In this document: positions 25,290-38,707 of the stretch, piece after piece
Position numbering within the stretch: the first letter of the stretch is position 1
Layout: the number at the start of each line of letters is the position of its first letter
Source of the DNA: Oreocharis arfaki
Taxonomy: Eukaryota > Chordata > Aves > Passeriformes > Paramythiidae
DNA: 64,000 bases
Assembly: GCA_013398015.1 (NCBI GenBank)
Contig: VZRR01010426.1
Coordinates: forward strand, 62,001 to 126,000
Direction: 5' to 3'
Program-made: the position numbers and the translations under genes
Notes under the pieces: model-generated
Told to the model about the DNA's origin: nothing
What the model saw: the letters and a program-made list of their open reading frames with translations, nothing else
The model's database searches: none

Positions 25290-27446
25290 GTAACACCTAT
25301 TGAGCTGAAAGAGTCTGCTTCACAGAGTGGCTGTTTTGGCTCCTGAGCACCCTGGTGGGACAGGACCCCCCTTCCACATTGTGACAGTCTTGGATTTCCC
25401 ATAAACCTTGCCTCACTACAGAGCAACCCATAGATTTCTTCTTCCACTGGCATGATCAAAAACACCTCATTTATTTAAATCTCCACTGAAAGGCCTAATT
25501 TAACTCCATTTTTTATGGTTTTTACTTATTTACTTTATTCTCATACTTTCTGAATTCCGAAGAGCACTTCATGTTCTTTGCAGGCTCACTTCATATTCTA
25601 GTCTCTTTGAAGTGAGTATTCACCTCATTGTGTAGTATTCACCTACAGACAACAGCTGCAGCTCTGATCTTACAAGAATTTATCACCTCCTTGAGATAAC
25701 GGAGGAGGTTCCAAATGTTATTTGTATTTTTGACCTGAACAAATGCCAAGTTCTGTCCACATTTGAGACCTTGATCCCTCTGCATTCTTAGCTTTGCTGC
25801 TCCTGGAGGTCCTTTCATTTCTCAGAACGCTGTCTGCTGGTCGAGTCTTGAAGAACGAGAGGCATTTACAACATCATGTTACTAAATTATGGACATGATA
25901 AAGCTCAGTATTCAGTCTGCCTCTGAATGAGTGAGTAGCAAAGGAGGAAGAGAAGAAAGAACTGGGTCGCAGGAGTCATTCTTTGTCTCTTTGCTGCTTG
26001 ATTTTCATATATTAGGTTATTTCACCTAGACCAGAATGTAACAGTAGAGGGGAGTGAGGGAATGTCAGGAGTATATCTATGTTGATCAAATAGATCATCA
26101 AAACTTCTTAACACAATAGTTTCCCTGAGTAACAGAGTAGATATGATAAATTGACTGGGGCTCCCAGGACAGCTGAAAACTCAGTGACTCAGGAGATCTA
26201 TAGTTGAGGCTGCTACAGGGGAAGTTGTCCAGAACTTTATGAATGTTCTGAACAAGTTTCTCATCTTCCATCCACAGAAAGGTGGGATGAGGGGCACTGT
26301 TCTCTTGAGTTCAGATGTACATCCAAAATAAACATGAGTCCCTGATTCTGTCCCCATCTCTCAGGCCTGGCTGACTAAAACTTGGTCTGGTTGTAAAAAT
26401 GCCCTTTGCAAAGATCATCTGTCTGTGGATCAGCCTGTTGACTGCTCCATAGGTTTCCTCCAAGTCATATCCGTATCCTAATTTATTTATCTCTGACACT
26501 GTGCCACCTATAGTTTGTCTATCGAATTTCCCCTAAAGTCCCCTGCTGTTCTCACTGAGCACCTCTGAAATGGCTACTGTCAGCCACAGAATAAAACTAA
26601 CCCTGTGCTCGTCTTGAAAGAGTGGTTTCCCCCCTGCCATCAGTGCTGTTACTCTCCTGCCATCCTCTTGGTCTGCTGGTTACCTCCCTCAGAGGCCTTT
26701 GGAGAGTCAACTCTCTTTGAAGGCTGGCAGCCACTTCTGTTGGCACGGCTGCTCCAAGGAACCTCATCAGGAACACAGCTTCCATGTCCATGACTATTGC
26801 TGTCACTATGTGCATAGTTAAATGCATTTTCCAGGTGCTTGTCGGAAATAAGGCCCTGGTTCTCCTTTCAGGCACCAGTCTCAGCAGTTCAGTGCTCAGG
26901 TCAGGCTCTTCTCTATCCTCCTCTCTCAGCTGCTCCAGATAAGAGCCCCGTCTTGACTGTTGCTCAGGTTGAAGCTGGGTGTGCACCCGCAGTGCTGTCC
27001 TGCAGTGCTCTTGCTCAGACCTTGACAAATTTGTTTTGCCGTTTTCATGGCCACAAAGAACGTTATGTTAAAAATCATTTCTAAGCACACCATTTTAACC
27101 ATGCCAAGTCTTTCTGAACATCTGCCTACTAGGTAATTTTTGTCTATTACATCCAGTGTCTTCAAACCTCTTTAGGATTTACCTCTACAGACACTGCAGC
27201 ATTGTGAAAGTAAACACTCAGTGACAGAGCTCAAACTCTGTTCATATGTGCATAAAAGGAGAAAGTATCAAATTGAAATAACTCAGACCTGTTGAAAATG
27301 TGGAGAAATACCTGCAGAAACCTTGCTGATTTTAACATTTTCTGAACTGCAGATTGAGCTTTCTAGTTCAGAACACACTAGTAATCCCAGAAAGTAATAA
27401 AATAAACTATGCAGGACAATTTTCTTTGCAGAGGGCCATGCCAGGA
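25290..27446. other. Intergenic, no gene seen
   Basis: No supportable exon. The minus-strand frame at 26597-27028 (143 residues, Arg/Glu-rich) overlaps open plus-strand frames and has no recognisable domain, so it is treated as a chance frame in a locally GC-richer patch. Confidence 0.55.
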
Positions 27447-27949
27447 TGTGATGTCAAATGTCCCTAAAATAACACATGCAATATCCATTTTCCTCCTCAG
27501 CTGGGAACTGCCCACCCCTGAAGGGGAGAGGAAGGACTGTTCAGGGAGGCTTCTAGCTGGAGATTGATGGAACAGTTGCTTAACTACTGAATTGAGAAAA
27601 ACTACCCCTAACCATCTTGGGCAGAAAGGAAAAGAAAAAAAAAGAACATTTGTGGCATCTAAAAAGATACCTGAATATACAAANCCTTGAGAAGGGGGGG
27701 AGCTTGAGGAAATTACATCATTAGCTAAAGTTTTAATTGGAGAATTTATGCTGATATGCGGGTGAACCAAATCTATAAAAATGTGAAGAACTCATGACTT
27801 GTCCATCTTGGTTGGGGTCTATTTTGACAATAACCTTTGGCTTCCCAGGGTGTACCTTTGAAGGCCTTTCAAATAAATATCCACCTTTATTCCCTTACTC
27901 CTCTCTAGTCTCTGTTTCTAGGTAGCCATTCAAGGCATCAAAGGCATCA
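27447..27949 (+). mobile_element. Candidate solo LTR, ERVL-like endogenous retrovirus
   Basis: The segment has the layout of a roughly 500-bp LTR. It starts with TGTGATGTCAAATGTCCC and ends in repeated GGCATCA, so it has TG...CA ends. A CTATAAAA box lies near 27772, and a polyadenylation signal AATAAA near 27871 is followed by the pyrimidine-rich CCACCTTTATTCCCTTACTC. The last part, TCTGTTTCTAGGTAGCC, resembles avian ERVL LTR ends as I remember them. No gag, pol or env sequence adjoins it, so it would be a solo LTR left by recombination. I found no exact target-site duplication, and the 3' edge could be 27940 instead. One N lies inside at 27684. Confidence 0.5.
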
Positions 27950-30900
27950 CAAGGCTGGGGTACCCTGTATTTATCAGAATATAATTGGAAGCCCACTGCT
28001 ACAACTGTGCAAATGAAAGCTTTAATTTTTTTTGTTATGTCCTTCCTGATGCCTATTAAGTCTTGAAAATCAGCAGTTTATGGTGATTCACAAGCTGGGG
28101 AGTAACAGTGCAAACGAAACACCACACACACAGATGACTTCTTGGCTGAAGAAGCGCTAGAAAGAAACACAGATAATAGGTCTTTTGGTTGGTAGAATAT
28201 TTTCTTACAGAAGCAGATATTTTTCTAGTTGTAGTTGCTAGAGATGTTCTTTATTACGTGAACATGCCTAAAAATCTGCTAGGACTGTTAGAGAGCTGTC
28301 ACAGTGTTAAGATTTGGGATGTGAGAGTGTAGCATAGGTTTTATATTCATCTGAGCAAAATGGCTGGATAACGCTCTGCGGTAGTACAGCACATAAATAA
28401 TTGAGCTGCTCAGAGAGTTTTATAAATAAAAATAGAAAATATTTAACACCACTTTGTGATTAGACCAGCTAGCCACCCTTAAAGTCCTTGGCTCTAATTT
28501 AATACATATTTTTTCCTTGTGTCTCTCTTTTTTCGTAAATGATAGATGTAGGATTTTTCCTTCAGGAGTTAGTGTGTTTGCTTTGACATTAATAAAGCCA
28601 ATCTCTTTTGCTAATTTGTAATTAAATGAGCAGAATACGCCCTTCTGTCTTCTTAATTGCTGCAGCTTCCTCCAGCATTCACTGTATGATATTAGAGGAA
28701 GAAAAATAATTCTGTTCCAGAAATGCAGTTAATATGTATTTACCAATGTCACTGGATAGTTTCAATTCTAACTTTCTTTGCCTTAATTTTTAAACCCATA
28801 AAGAGCAGGCAGTATATTCAGATAAAGTACTGCTTCCCATCTATTTTTGTAGGGTGCCAGCATGAAGTTACCCCTCTGATTTACCAAGTTTTTAAACACC
28901 AGCTGGTGTTAACAATCATGTTTGCACAGCTCTACCAAAAGTGTTTCAAATGGCTATTGTCACCTGGAAGCCATTTCTTTCAGTGCTGAAAACATTAAAT
29001 TTGTGTGAGCACTCCAGGCTGCTTCAGAGCAAAGTAACCATAAATTAACTCAAATCACCTTCAGTGCTAGAGGTCAGAGAGCATTGGCATCAGATAAGAG
29101 CTGCCAAAAGGTAAGATAAATTACAGCCTGCAATTACCTTACATTTTTTAAAGTTACATTGAATAGAAAGTGCTTTTTGATTCAAATCAATCAAAAGAGG
29201 AAAACAAAAGGTATAGGGTCACCAATATGGGGAGTGAGGGGCAGTTTGAAAACATTCTAGGCATGGTCCTTTCCTAAATGCTTAGGGTTTTTTTTGTTTT
29301 TTTTTTTTAGTGGAATACTTCTAGACTATGATGACAAAGACAGGGTGGATTGTCAGAAGCGGGCTATGGAAAGAGAAATCTGAGGAAGGACTTAAAATCA
29401 GCTTCATGAGGAAGGGTAAAAATCCAGTTTGTGCAAAGAACTGGCTTCAGAAACGGTGGATCTGATAGAAAGAATCTCAAGTAGATCTCTTGAGCTGGGA
29501 GAGGTGATTGAGAAAGTGAGCCAGGCAACTGAAAGTGCAGCTTAATGTTCCTGTTAGTTTTAAAGTGGCTGTGAACATTATTTGTTAGCACATAGCCAGT
29601 CTGTATCGCTCTGCTTCGCTAAAGGTGAGCCAGCTGTGTCCCTGCCTTTGCACAGGCTCAGCAAAAGGCAGCCGGGGACACGGGGTATCCTGAGTCCATG
29701 GGCTCCTTGTGGGCATCCTGCTGTTATCTCAAAGGATGCACTGGTGTGAAATGATAGGCCAGGAGCATATGGAAACTGTGGTGCCACACAGCAGATTGAA
29801 TTTGCTGCTAGAAAGAAAACGCAACGAGGAGGAAATGAGGACAGCTGCCAAATCTACTGACTAGGCTGAGCACAGGAAAACACCCCAAGAAATGTCCTTT
29901 ATGTGGTTAATAATGTCCCACCTGATAAGCTTTTACAGTTCCATTGCAAAAACATCAAATATCAATCTATTTGTATAATGCAATCACTGAGGTACATCAT
30001 ATATTTCCTGAGCAGCTGAGGTTCAGCATGCTGCAGCCTGCAGCATGACCCCTGCTTGTCGTGCTGCAGCCTCTCTTCATGCCACCACATAACTGATGGT
30101 AGAAAGGTTTTCCTGCCATCCTACAGTCTCAGGGTGCCTCACAGCAGGAATAACCCCTTGCACATCTGCCTTGTTTTGTTTACACTCAAAATTCCAATCT
30201 GGTGCCTGACTGACTCAAAAATAGCTCAGAAAAAAATTGTATTTCTACATTGGGTTTTGCCAGTTATTCCCCCAAACATGAGATGCTTTTCCCCTCCTCC
30301 TCCTCCATGCTCTTCTTTAAATCTGAAAATTGTCATCTTGGTTGCAAAGGGAATTTTCTGGTTTGCACACCCTTGCCCTAAAGGTGAAAAACAATATATG
30401 TTCAGTTTGTGCTCTCATCCCTTCTCTTTGCATTACATGCACACATCCTCTGCAAACTCTTTTTAATAATCCATAACCCCAGCAGAAACCCCCCTCCTCT
30501 CTTCAGACCCCGCTCCAGCCCATTTGCTCCCATGAATAACTCCTTGTTAATGCCACAGTATTCTCATCCCCGTCAAGGAACAGATGGTTGGAGTTTATAA
30601 TGACACGATGAAAGAAAACTCTATTTATGACACTGTTTAACTTTGATTCCTAACTTAGGGTGTGTTCTAATTACATTTTCCATTTGCAGCTCTGTGGTTT
30701 TTCACATTTGATTCTAAATTGGTTCTACCATCAATATTAAAATGTCATCTTTTCAGCGCTCATCTGGATTCAAGAGTCCTATTTCTTGTGGTTATCATGG
30801 ACCAGTATTGTGTTTTCAATTTATGGCCATATATCAGAAACCAGAGAGACCAACATTACCCTAGCAATGCTTTCTTTCACTGACAGTATTATGACATGTT

Positions 30901-31723
30901 GAAAAATAAGAATAACAGTATAATCTTTTTGACCGTGAGGTGTTAGTGACTAGAGCAAGATGCAGATCACATAAACCACTCCTGATCTCCTTTCTCTTTC
31001 TTTGTTCTGCTCAGTTTTTCATGCACAATGAGCATGCCTGCAGCCCAGCCTCAGCTGTCATGGGACTTTTTGTGCTATTCGTAGGAGTAACGATTGATTT
31101 TGGGATAGCAGAAGATTGATCACTGCTGAGTCTGCGTGTGGGACTGAGGCACCAAAATCTAATTTAGTGATGTTCCAGGCAATCTGTGATGGGATCCTTT
31201 AGTTATTAGTAAAAGTCAGTTCTTTGTTTCTATTTTTCAGGTAATTGCTTTTATCTATCACAAAGTTTGTTTTCATTATCCCGCTCCCAGAGGAGAGTTG
31301 GGTTTATTCTGTTATGATGGCTGATATACATGTGCATATATAAAAATATATACATTTACGTATACATATATTGCCTTTTTTTCCATTAACCCAAAGCAGT
31401 TTAAAAATGTGCTTTGTAGTTGGAACAAGAGATTGAAGAAATTCCCGGAACAGGTTTCCTTAAAAACTTCCTTTTGACATAAATGGTTTTTGCTCTTTTG
31501 CTGACTGTACATTTCAATGACACTTTAAAAGTCAGAACGTACCATTTTAAATTTTGTTCTCAACAAAATACCTATTTTTTATCTTATTCTTGATTTAGAT
31601 AAGTTACATTCAAATATCAGTTTCAAACTCCTTTTTTCCAGAGTCTATAAATTTTTAATGCAAACTTAATACTTACGGAATAATCCACGTGACGAAAATT
31701 GATAAAATAATCAGGAAACATTG
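27950..31723. other. Intergenic, no gene seen
   Basis: AT-rich unique sequence with a poly-T run at about 29287-29309 and TA-rich alternating sequence near 31325-31372. No exon or recognisable element was found on either strand. Confidence 0.55.
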
Positions 31724-31968
31724 AATCATAGAACGGTTTAGCTTGGAAAAGACCTTTAAGATCATTAAGTCTAACCATTAACCCAGCACTGCCAAATCCA
31801 CCACCAAACCATGCCCCTCAGTGCCACATCTACACATCTTTTAAATACCTTCAGGGATGGTGACTCCACCACTTCCCTGGACAGACTCTTCCAAAGCCTG
31901 ACCACCCTTTTAGTGAAGAAACTTTTCCTAATATTCAGTCTAAACCTCCCCTGGCACAACGTGGAAGC
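31724..31968 (-). mobile_element. CR1 LINE 3' end (minus strand)
   Basis: Reverse-oriented CR1 3' terminus. On the plus strand it opens with ATCATAGAACGG, then GGAAAAGACCTTTAAGATCA, ACTCCACCACTTCCCTGGAC, AGCCTGACCACCCTTTTAGT, and AACCTCCCCTGGCACAAC. All are standard CR1 3' motifs. It is a 5'-truncated copy of about 245 bases with only one unit of the terminal tail left. Confidence 0.95.
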
Positions 31969-34900
31969 ATTTCTGCTGAAGCAACATAATGTAAACAGAA
32001 GAGAAAGTTGAAACATAATATTTTGAATGCTTTCATTTGTTTCAAAATATAGTGAGAATTTTTTTTTGTGCCATTAGTGTTAATTTATCTGTATACAATA
32101 TGTAATATCTTTATGTATTATTTTAAGTACATTGTGATTAATGTTCTATGAGTGTAAGATATTATTTTGCTCCAGCTTTCTGGAGGTGAAGGGTTTCTTG
32201 TTAAAACAAGTGCTAAGTCCAAATAGAGATATATATTTATTATCTCCATGGAAACATAGAAATTTTGGCTTGGCATCCAGAGGTGGAAGAAAACCTGTTA
32301 AAACTACCAAGAAGAAAATTTGATTTTTATGTACGAGTGGATACCTGGATTTACGGTTAGCTCTAGCAAGCTTCTTCAAGATGATGGAGTCTGAAAAATC
32401 TGCCTTTCTCGGCTGTGCCACAGCAGCATGGCAGCATAGGTAGTCTGGGCAGCACTAATTGCCCTGGTCCTTCTATTTCAGCTGCTTGGTGACAGTAGTT
32501 TCAAATGGTATAAACTCAATACAAATGAACATTGTACAAAGTACAGCTGCCTAGCAGGTATGATCTGATGGATTTTATTCTGTTATTCATCACGAAGTTT
32601 GTGCAAGACATTTTTGCACCAGAAATTTGGGCAATTCAGCCAGTGGATTAAACCTCAACCTTAAACATTCATTCATGCACAAAGCTTTTAGGACCAGAAT
32701 ATTGAAAAGATCTCTTGAACGTGAAAGCTCAAGACACAATGGGCACGTCTTGCTGACTAGCTAAGCTCATTTCTAAATAGAAGAAAATTTCATTAGCAGC
32801 TCATGAAACTGTTTTCACAAAGAAGCTTTTCTTAGGGTATCATGGGTAGAATTTGATAAAGATAGCTACCTTTTCTAGTGCATTTCCTTTGAGTTAGAAA
32901 GTCTCACTCTATACTAGAAAAAGGAAGTGGTGGCAACCAAGATGAATAATATAAAACTTTGATCCCAGGTTCAAATGACACCAGTAAAATCACAGTGAGC
33001 TTGTAGTGTTAGTGTCATGACAGTGAGTCCCTTTTTTTCCAAAAATATAGTAATTTAGGATATTCCTTGCAAGGTGAGAAGTTTTGTTAAAATGAAAGTA
33101 GCTGGCTGTATCCACTGTTCAATTTATTGCTCTTCAAAATTCTCTAGCTAAAGGGATTGTTATTTCTAGAGGCAGATGTTGGAGGAAACCATGGGAGTCT
33201 TCAGAACATAATAGGGATTAGTGACAGGCACAAAGCCTTCAAGCTATGAGATTTTTCCACTGAAGATTTTTTAGTGAATTAGATTCTCCAAAAACTCTGT
33301 CAAAATCATGCAATAAATACATCTGAGAAACAGAGGATATGAAGTGTATAGCTGAGGAAAACTGTATTCTTTTTTTTAAACTCCTGGTTTGAAATTAATA
33401 GATCCAAATAGTTATCCATTGATTCTTGGTACATTTTCCTGTCTCTTCCTGAGAATGTCATATAATAACACACTTTTTAATAATGGACTGAATTATTGCA
33501 GCATGTTATTTAAGGGCCATACAGCCTGCTTCCAGTTCAGCAGACATTGCAGATGAAAGAATAGTTTTGCCAGTGGTACACTCTGTCATAAGGATATGAG
33601 ACCTGGAGGTGGGAGAGGGAAATATGTGTCTTCTCAGAATTTTAATTACGGGGTAAAATCTCTTTTGAAGAGCCTGCTTCCTGGAATTGCCCCTGAGGAA
33701 GACCAAATGCCAAGTGTGGGACAAGCAGTGTGCATAAAACTCACAAAGAACCCAATGTTCTTGTCCTTAAAATGACTTATTTTACCCATTCCTGAATTTA
33801 GAGGTGTTAGAAATTATCTATATGGTGAAGGGAATGGTTGTTTACTCATTCTCACAATCAGATTGCTCTGATATATGAGTGGTCTTGGACAGGAAGTGAT
33901 AAGCACAGGCATAAATCAAAACCACTTAGAGTTGCAGGAAGCCTGATGGAAGCAGGAATTACTGCTACTGCCACCTGTCACTTCCATTCCTTCAAACTGG
34001 GCATGTGTAGAAACAGCTGTCCAATTGACATTTAAGTACCTATGGCAAACCTGAGTGAAGTAAATAAAATCACTTATTCTGTTTATTATTGGAGTTGCCA
34101 GCTGGAAAATTTGCTATAGTAGTTTGGAATGGCTGCAAATTGGTCTCCCATTATAGGAGTGGAGTGGAAGGTAGCTGAACTGATGGTTCGGCTTGAGAAA
34201 AAAGTGAGTAGCACATCTGGGTCAATCCACGCTAGCGTCACCTATGCATGAGCTGGCTGTCACAAGGGGATCCCACTTAGCTTTAGCTTTGGTGGAAACC
34301 ATCAGGAATGGGTATCTTCTCATACCTGTAGCTCTACAGAGGAGGAGGTTCCTGTCATAAGTCTTGATCCTGCTGAGCCTCACCACCATTTTTACAGTAG
34401 TGTCTCTAAATAGAAATTTCCACCTTCACTGTGGATTTGCACAATTTAGAACAACTTTCTCTGCTGTACAATATGACTTTGGGTGTCTGTCTAAATGTAG
34501 ACTTGTATTCCAAGTGGGAAATTTATCTCCCCTATCCCCAGAACGATTTAGGCTTTCAGAGACTTTGTGAAGAATAAATACCTGATGGTGGCTAAATATT
34601 GACAGCAACAAAATCAAGATGCACACCTTGCAAGTCCTGCTGGTGGACCAAATTTCTTGGTGTCACCAACCTAACCCCTATTCAGCTTTCTTGCTCAGCC
34701 TGCCTTTCCCTTTCAAATCCTTTCTGTGGACAGTTCGAACTGATGCTCAAGTGGCTCAAAAAGAGTTTCGCCATCAAATTTTGGTATAATTATACCTACA
34801 GAAAGTGAACATAAAATGACTAGGAACTTAATAAAAGCACATTTATTTAATAAAACCATTTCCTGAACAGATTCTGTGGTATTAATGCATTAAATATTTC

Positions 34901-37900
34901 TGAAGCTTGAAAGGAGATGTAATGGAAAGAGTAACATCAAAGACATTAACAGTCACCACAAAGAGAGGTTGGAAAATGTAACTGATATTTCTCAAATTAT
35001 TTGCTTGGGAAAAAAAAGCTATTCATGTTTTATTCCTTTTTTGGAAGACTATGATATCATGTCATGATGTGATGAGGTTAAGGATCTGATTGAGAATGAT
35101 TCTTATCCTGTTTCATTGCTGTTTGCTGGGCCCACTGTTTGATGAACAGTATGAATATCAGCAGTCAAGAAGGTGATGTTTGTAAGCAGTAAAGTAAGTG
35201 TGTGTGTGATAATGATTAAACTTTTCTTTCTTTTCCCTTATCCAATTTTTATTCCTCATTTTGCCTATACCTTACAACCTATTCCAATTATTTTTAAAGC
35301 TTTTACTGCTCACTTTCATTGCTGGTAGGAAGAGGCCGACATGGCTGAGTATTGCCAGGAGCAGCCATGGAAGATTCAAACTGCCCTAAGGAACACTGTG
35401 ACCAGGAGCAGTAGGATCAGCTAGGAACAACGAATACTGAGACTTCCCTTAATACAAATTGATGTTTCCACAGTTGTTTTACTTTTGTGCTAAAAAAGTC
35501 ATAGTATAATGATGTCAGATTACAGCAGCTCTGAAAAGTGTGTGCATTGGGTGGCATAGAAAAATGGCAGATTTTCTATTTCTTACATTCTGTACAATCC
35601 ATTTGCAAGCTGGATGGAAAGCAAGAAGTGGAAAAGTAATGAAATCAAAAGATTAATCAAAACTTTGCTTCAATTGCAACATAATAATTGTAATAAATTC
35701 GTCGTTTTGCAGTTTGCACCTCCCTGACCCCACATGCCTGGATGGCAGGTAGAGCTGAAACCTGGGCCTTCCTTTGCACCCTGAGACCTACTCCACTGCC
35801 TGGAGTCCACAGGGGATGTACACTCAAGAGAGACCTTGCATCCAAGGCGTTCAGCTTTCCTAGGACACTGGTTGATCTCCCCAGCATGTTCACAGTCCAT
35901 TACATATGGAGTCATATTTCTTGTTCTAGGGCCTTAAGTTTGTCAAAACAGGCTTAGAAGGAGTCAGAATGATTTTTTATTTTAACTTGTGACCTGATTA
36001 AAGGCTAAATGCTGTAATCCCAAAGGCCCAGCCAGAATGAGAGGATGACTGACAAGTAGAAACTCCCACAACCTGCTCAGAAACACTACTGGCCATAGGT
36101 GGGGAGGCAGAGCTGCAGGAATGCCCGGAGTCAGCTGGCAGCAACAGAAAGCCCCTGGGTGCTCAGGTTCACTGGATCCTGCAGCCTCTAACAAAATCAA
36201 AAAGCCAGAATGTATGTATATTTATGAATGTTTAGTATACATTAAAATTTTTCTTCAATTTGACATTAAAGTAACAAACATAAATTCAAAAAGCCATTGC
36301 AATCAAAGGCAGTGTCAGAGGATGACTTATTTAATTTGAACCTATGATATGTCACTCTACAGCAGTTTCTATGCTAAAACTATATTTAAGTATATCATAT
36401 TGAGATCAGTTTTTAAATAGTAATTAGTTACTCTTTTGGACGTAACGCCTTGATGTCTGTCTATTTATAATTTCATTTTGCAGTGTGCGAAAGAAGTAAA
36501 ATAAATTTTTCATTATGGTTTCATGTAGATTTCAACATGAAAGTTGGAAGTTGACTAAATGTCTATATATATAAAATTATATATTCTGTTAGTATCTCAC
36601 TTTGAGAATTGAATGCTTTACAGTCCCCAGGAACACCAAAAACGTTTTCCTGTAATGTTTAAAGGCACTTTTAATGTGAAAAGTCTTTCTAAACCTGAAG
36701 CGTATTCAGCTGCCTGATGTGCCAGATAGAGACAAGAATTAAACTTTTGTTCTCGATTTTTTTGAAATAAACAGCGTGAATTCACAGAGGAAGCAAACAC
36801 ATACACTGCACACAAAACCAGGGCACTGAATTTATGGTATGGTTGCTGTTCTCCCTCCTGATAATTTACTGTTATTATCTTTCTTAGCCAGGATATTTTT
36901 GCCATTTTGAGATAAATCTTGCTTTCAGTTTCCTGACAGGCGTAAATACCTTCCTTTTACTATCTTTATTTCTAAGGCTTTCAGCAGCTTTTCAACACTT
37001 TTAGACTGTATCATCTGAAATTTTCACCTATATGAGGGGAGCAGCTATTTGCATCATAACTCTGTCTTGTAATTACCTTATCACTCAAGAATGTGATTGC
37101 TCCAATTTTTGTGCGCGTGTGTGAATAATATTAATATTTTTGAGACTTAGAACCGAAGAGTTGCATTGATTTTGATTTGACTGACATTACTTTGAAACAA
37201 TGTTTAGGCATTATCCCTTTGCTCAGAAAAAAATACCAGCACTCCCCCAAACACAGTGTATTCTAGGGCTCTGGCAGTAGCTAGAACTCACTGTTTTGCC
37301 TCATTTTAGCATTTGTGGAATCACAAATTTTGTTAAAAATGGCAAAATCCTCTGCTGTTACGGTATCAACTACCATGTGAAAGAGATGAGAAATGCAGAT
37401 ATGTGTTGCAAGCAACTGTGTACTCAAACAGGATTTTTGGCAAGTGCCTGAACAAACACTGAAAACAAGAAATGCACACACAATATTTCTTTCTAATACG
37501 CTCCAAGCTCCCAACTGTTTTCAGCTCCAGAGACCTCCTTAGGCTGATATGGTTTCTGTGTAGTTAGGAAACCACTAGCTTACCCTTCCATGAAATTATT
37601 ATCTCTTTGAACCCATATGAATTGTTGCTATCTTCAGCATGCTGAAGGAAGGAATTCAGAGGTTTACCACATTTTCAATTAAGAACTCCATGCACAGCTG
37701 TCCCTTAATCATGCCTGAGCAATACACAGCTTTTCCAGCTGCTGTCAGCCAGAGCAACAAAAGAACCGTAAGTGGAGCATCATATGCAATTTCTGAACTG
37801 CCACTCCACTGGCAATTGCACACTAAAAATCACGCAGTTCCTGAAAGTCCTTGCAAATTTTCTGTTTCGCCAAAAATTCAAGAAACACAAGGCCTTTACA

Positions 37901-38290
37901 GTTTACTGTTGAAAACTGTTAAGAATGCTTTATCTTCTAATGCTTTGGAGGGCATCCCATCACCAGAATTGCCTCTCAGATAAGGAAATTCATGAAGTGC
38001 AGTTTAATTTGAAAAAGCAAAGATAGATAAAACATCCAGACCAAGCATGTTGCAATTTTGGTTTGTAATTTTTGTTTTATTCGACATTTTTGCAGCACTC
38101 TTTAGTTTGATCTGTCATGTCGATTTTTCTGTTAAATGTGAGTTTGCTTTATCAATCATAGAAACACTGCAGTATTTCTGCCCTAAAATTCATCCCTCAC
38201 ACAATCTATTTCTTATGTGTTTTTTTCACTGTGTAAATTCCCTTCATGCTGCTCATGATTTTTTTGCATTTAAACCTTAAACCTTTTGAT
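31969..38290. other. Intergenic, no gene seen
   Basis: About 6.3 kb of AT-rich sequence with no convincing exon. The 114-codon frame at 37639-37983 starts with ATG but has no recognisable domain and no supporting splice context. A short GT run lies near 35200 and a TA-rich run near 36564-36585. Confidence 0.55.
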
Positions 38291-38707
38291 TGGCTGGGTG
38301 GCCTGTGAAAAAGGAGAGGAGAGGAGAGGAGGTTCGAGTGTCATGTCTGGTCCAGGTCCATCGGATGGTGGGTGCACACACAGTCTCTCTGAGTTGAGTT
38401 ATTTATACTGGTCCCAATAGATGCAAATTTTGTCATTTTCAAACTTTTTAGAAAGGGGTCAGAGGGTCTCTGGTGGTTTTGGCATGCCTCTTCCTAGTGA
38501 GAGACTCGGGTGCAATTCTGTCTTAGACTTGTTTTTTGTTTAGTTACCCAAGATAAGGAAGATGGCCCCAGAAAAGTGCTATCTTGCTTCCACAAGATCT
38601 TCTTTTCTAATTGCATCCAGTCATCTTGTTGGCATTGTAATGTTCTTTTGCTCTTCTGCAAAGTGTTTGAGACATTAACTTTTCCAGGTTTTCAGTCTCT
38701 CACAACA
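38291..38707 (-). mobile_element. Possible LTR-like promoter segment (minus strand)
   Basis: Read on the minus strand, the segment starts at 38707 with TGTTGTGAGAGACTG and has GGGACCAGTATAAATAACTC, with the TATAAATA box at 38400-38407 (reverse complement). It then reaches a GC-richer leader with ACCTGGACCAGACATGACAC and a (TCTCC)n run at 38313-38332. This order (TG start, about 300 bases, TATA box, leader) is what an avian retroviral LTR looks like. I saw no AATAAA, clear CA end, primer-binding site or polypurine tract, so the call is weak; it could be unique sequence with a chance TATA box. Confidence 0.28.
38313..38332. repeat. (GGAGA)4 short tandem repeat
   Basis: Four consecutive five-base purine units, the last with one change (GGAGG). 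It lies in the possible LTR-like segment. Confidence 0.85.

Noticed and set aside
26597..27028. 143-codon Arg/Glu-rich minus-strand ORF
   Set aside because: It overlaps plus-strand frames and has no domain, splice support or codon bias.
37639..37983. 114-codon ATG-initiated plus-strand ORF
   Set aside because: It looks somewhat protein-like and has a GTAAGT inside, but no family, acceptor or partner exon was found.
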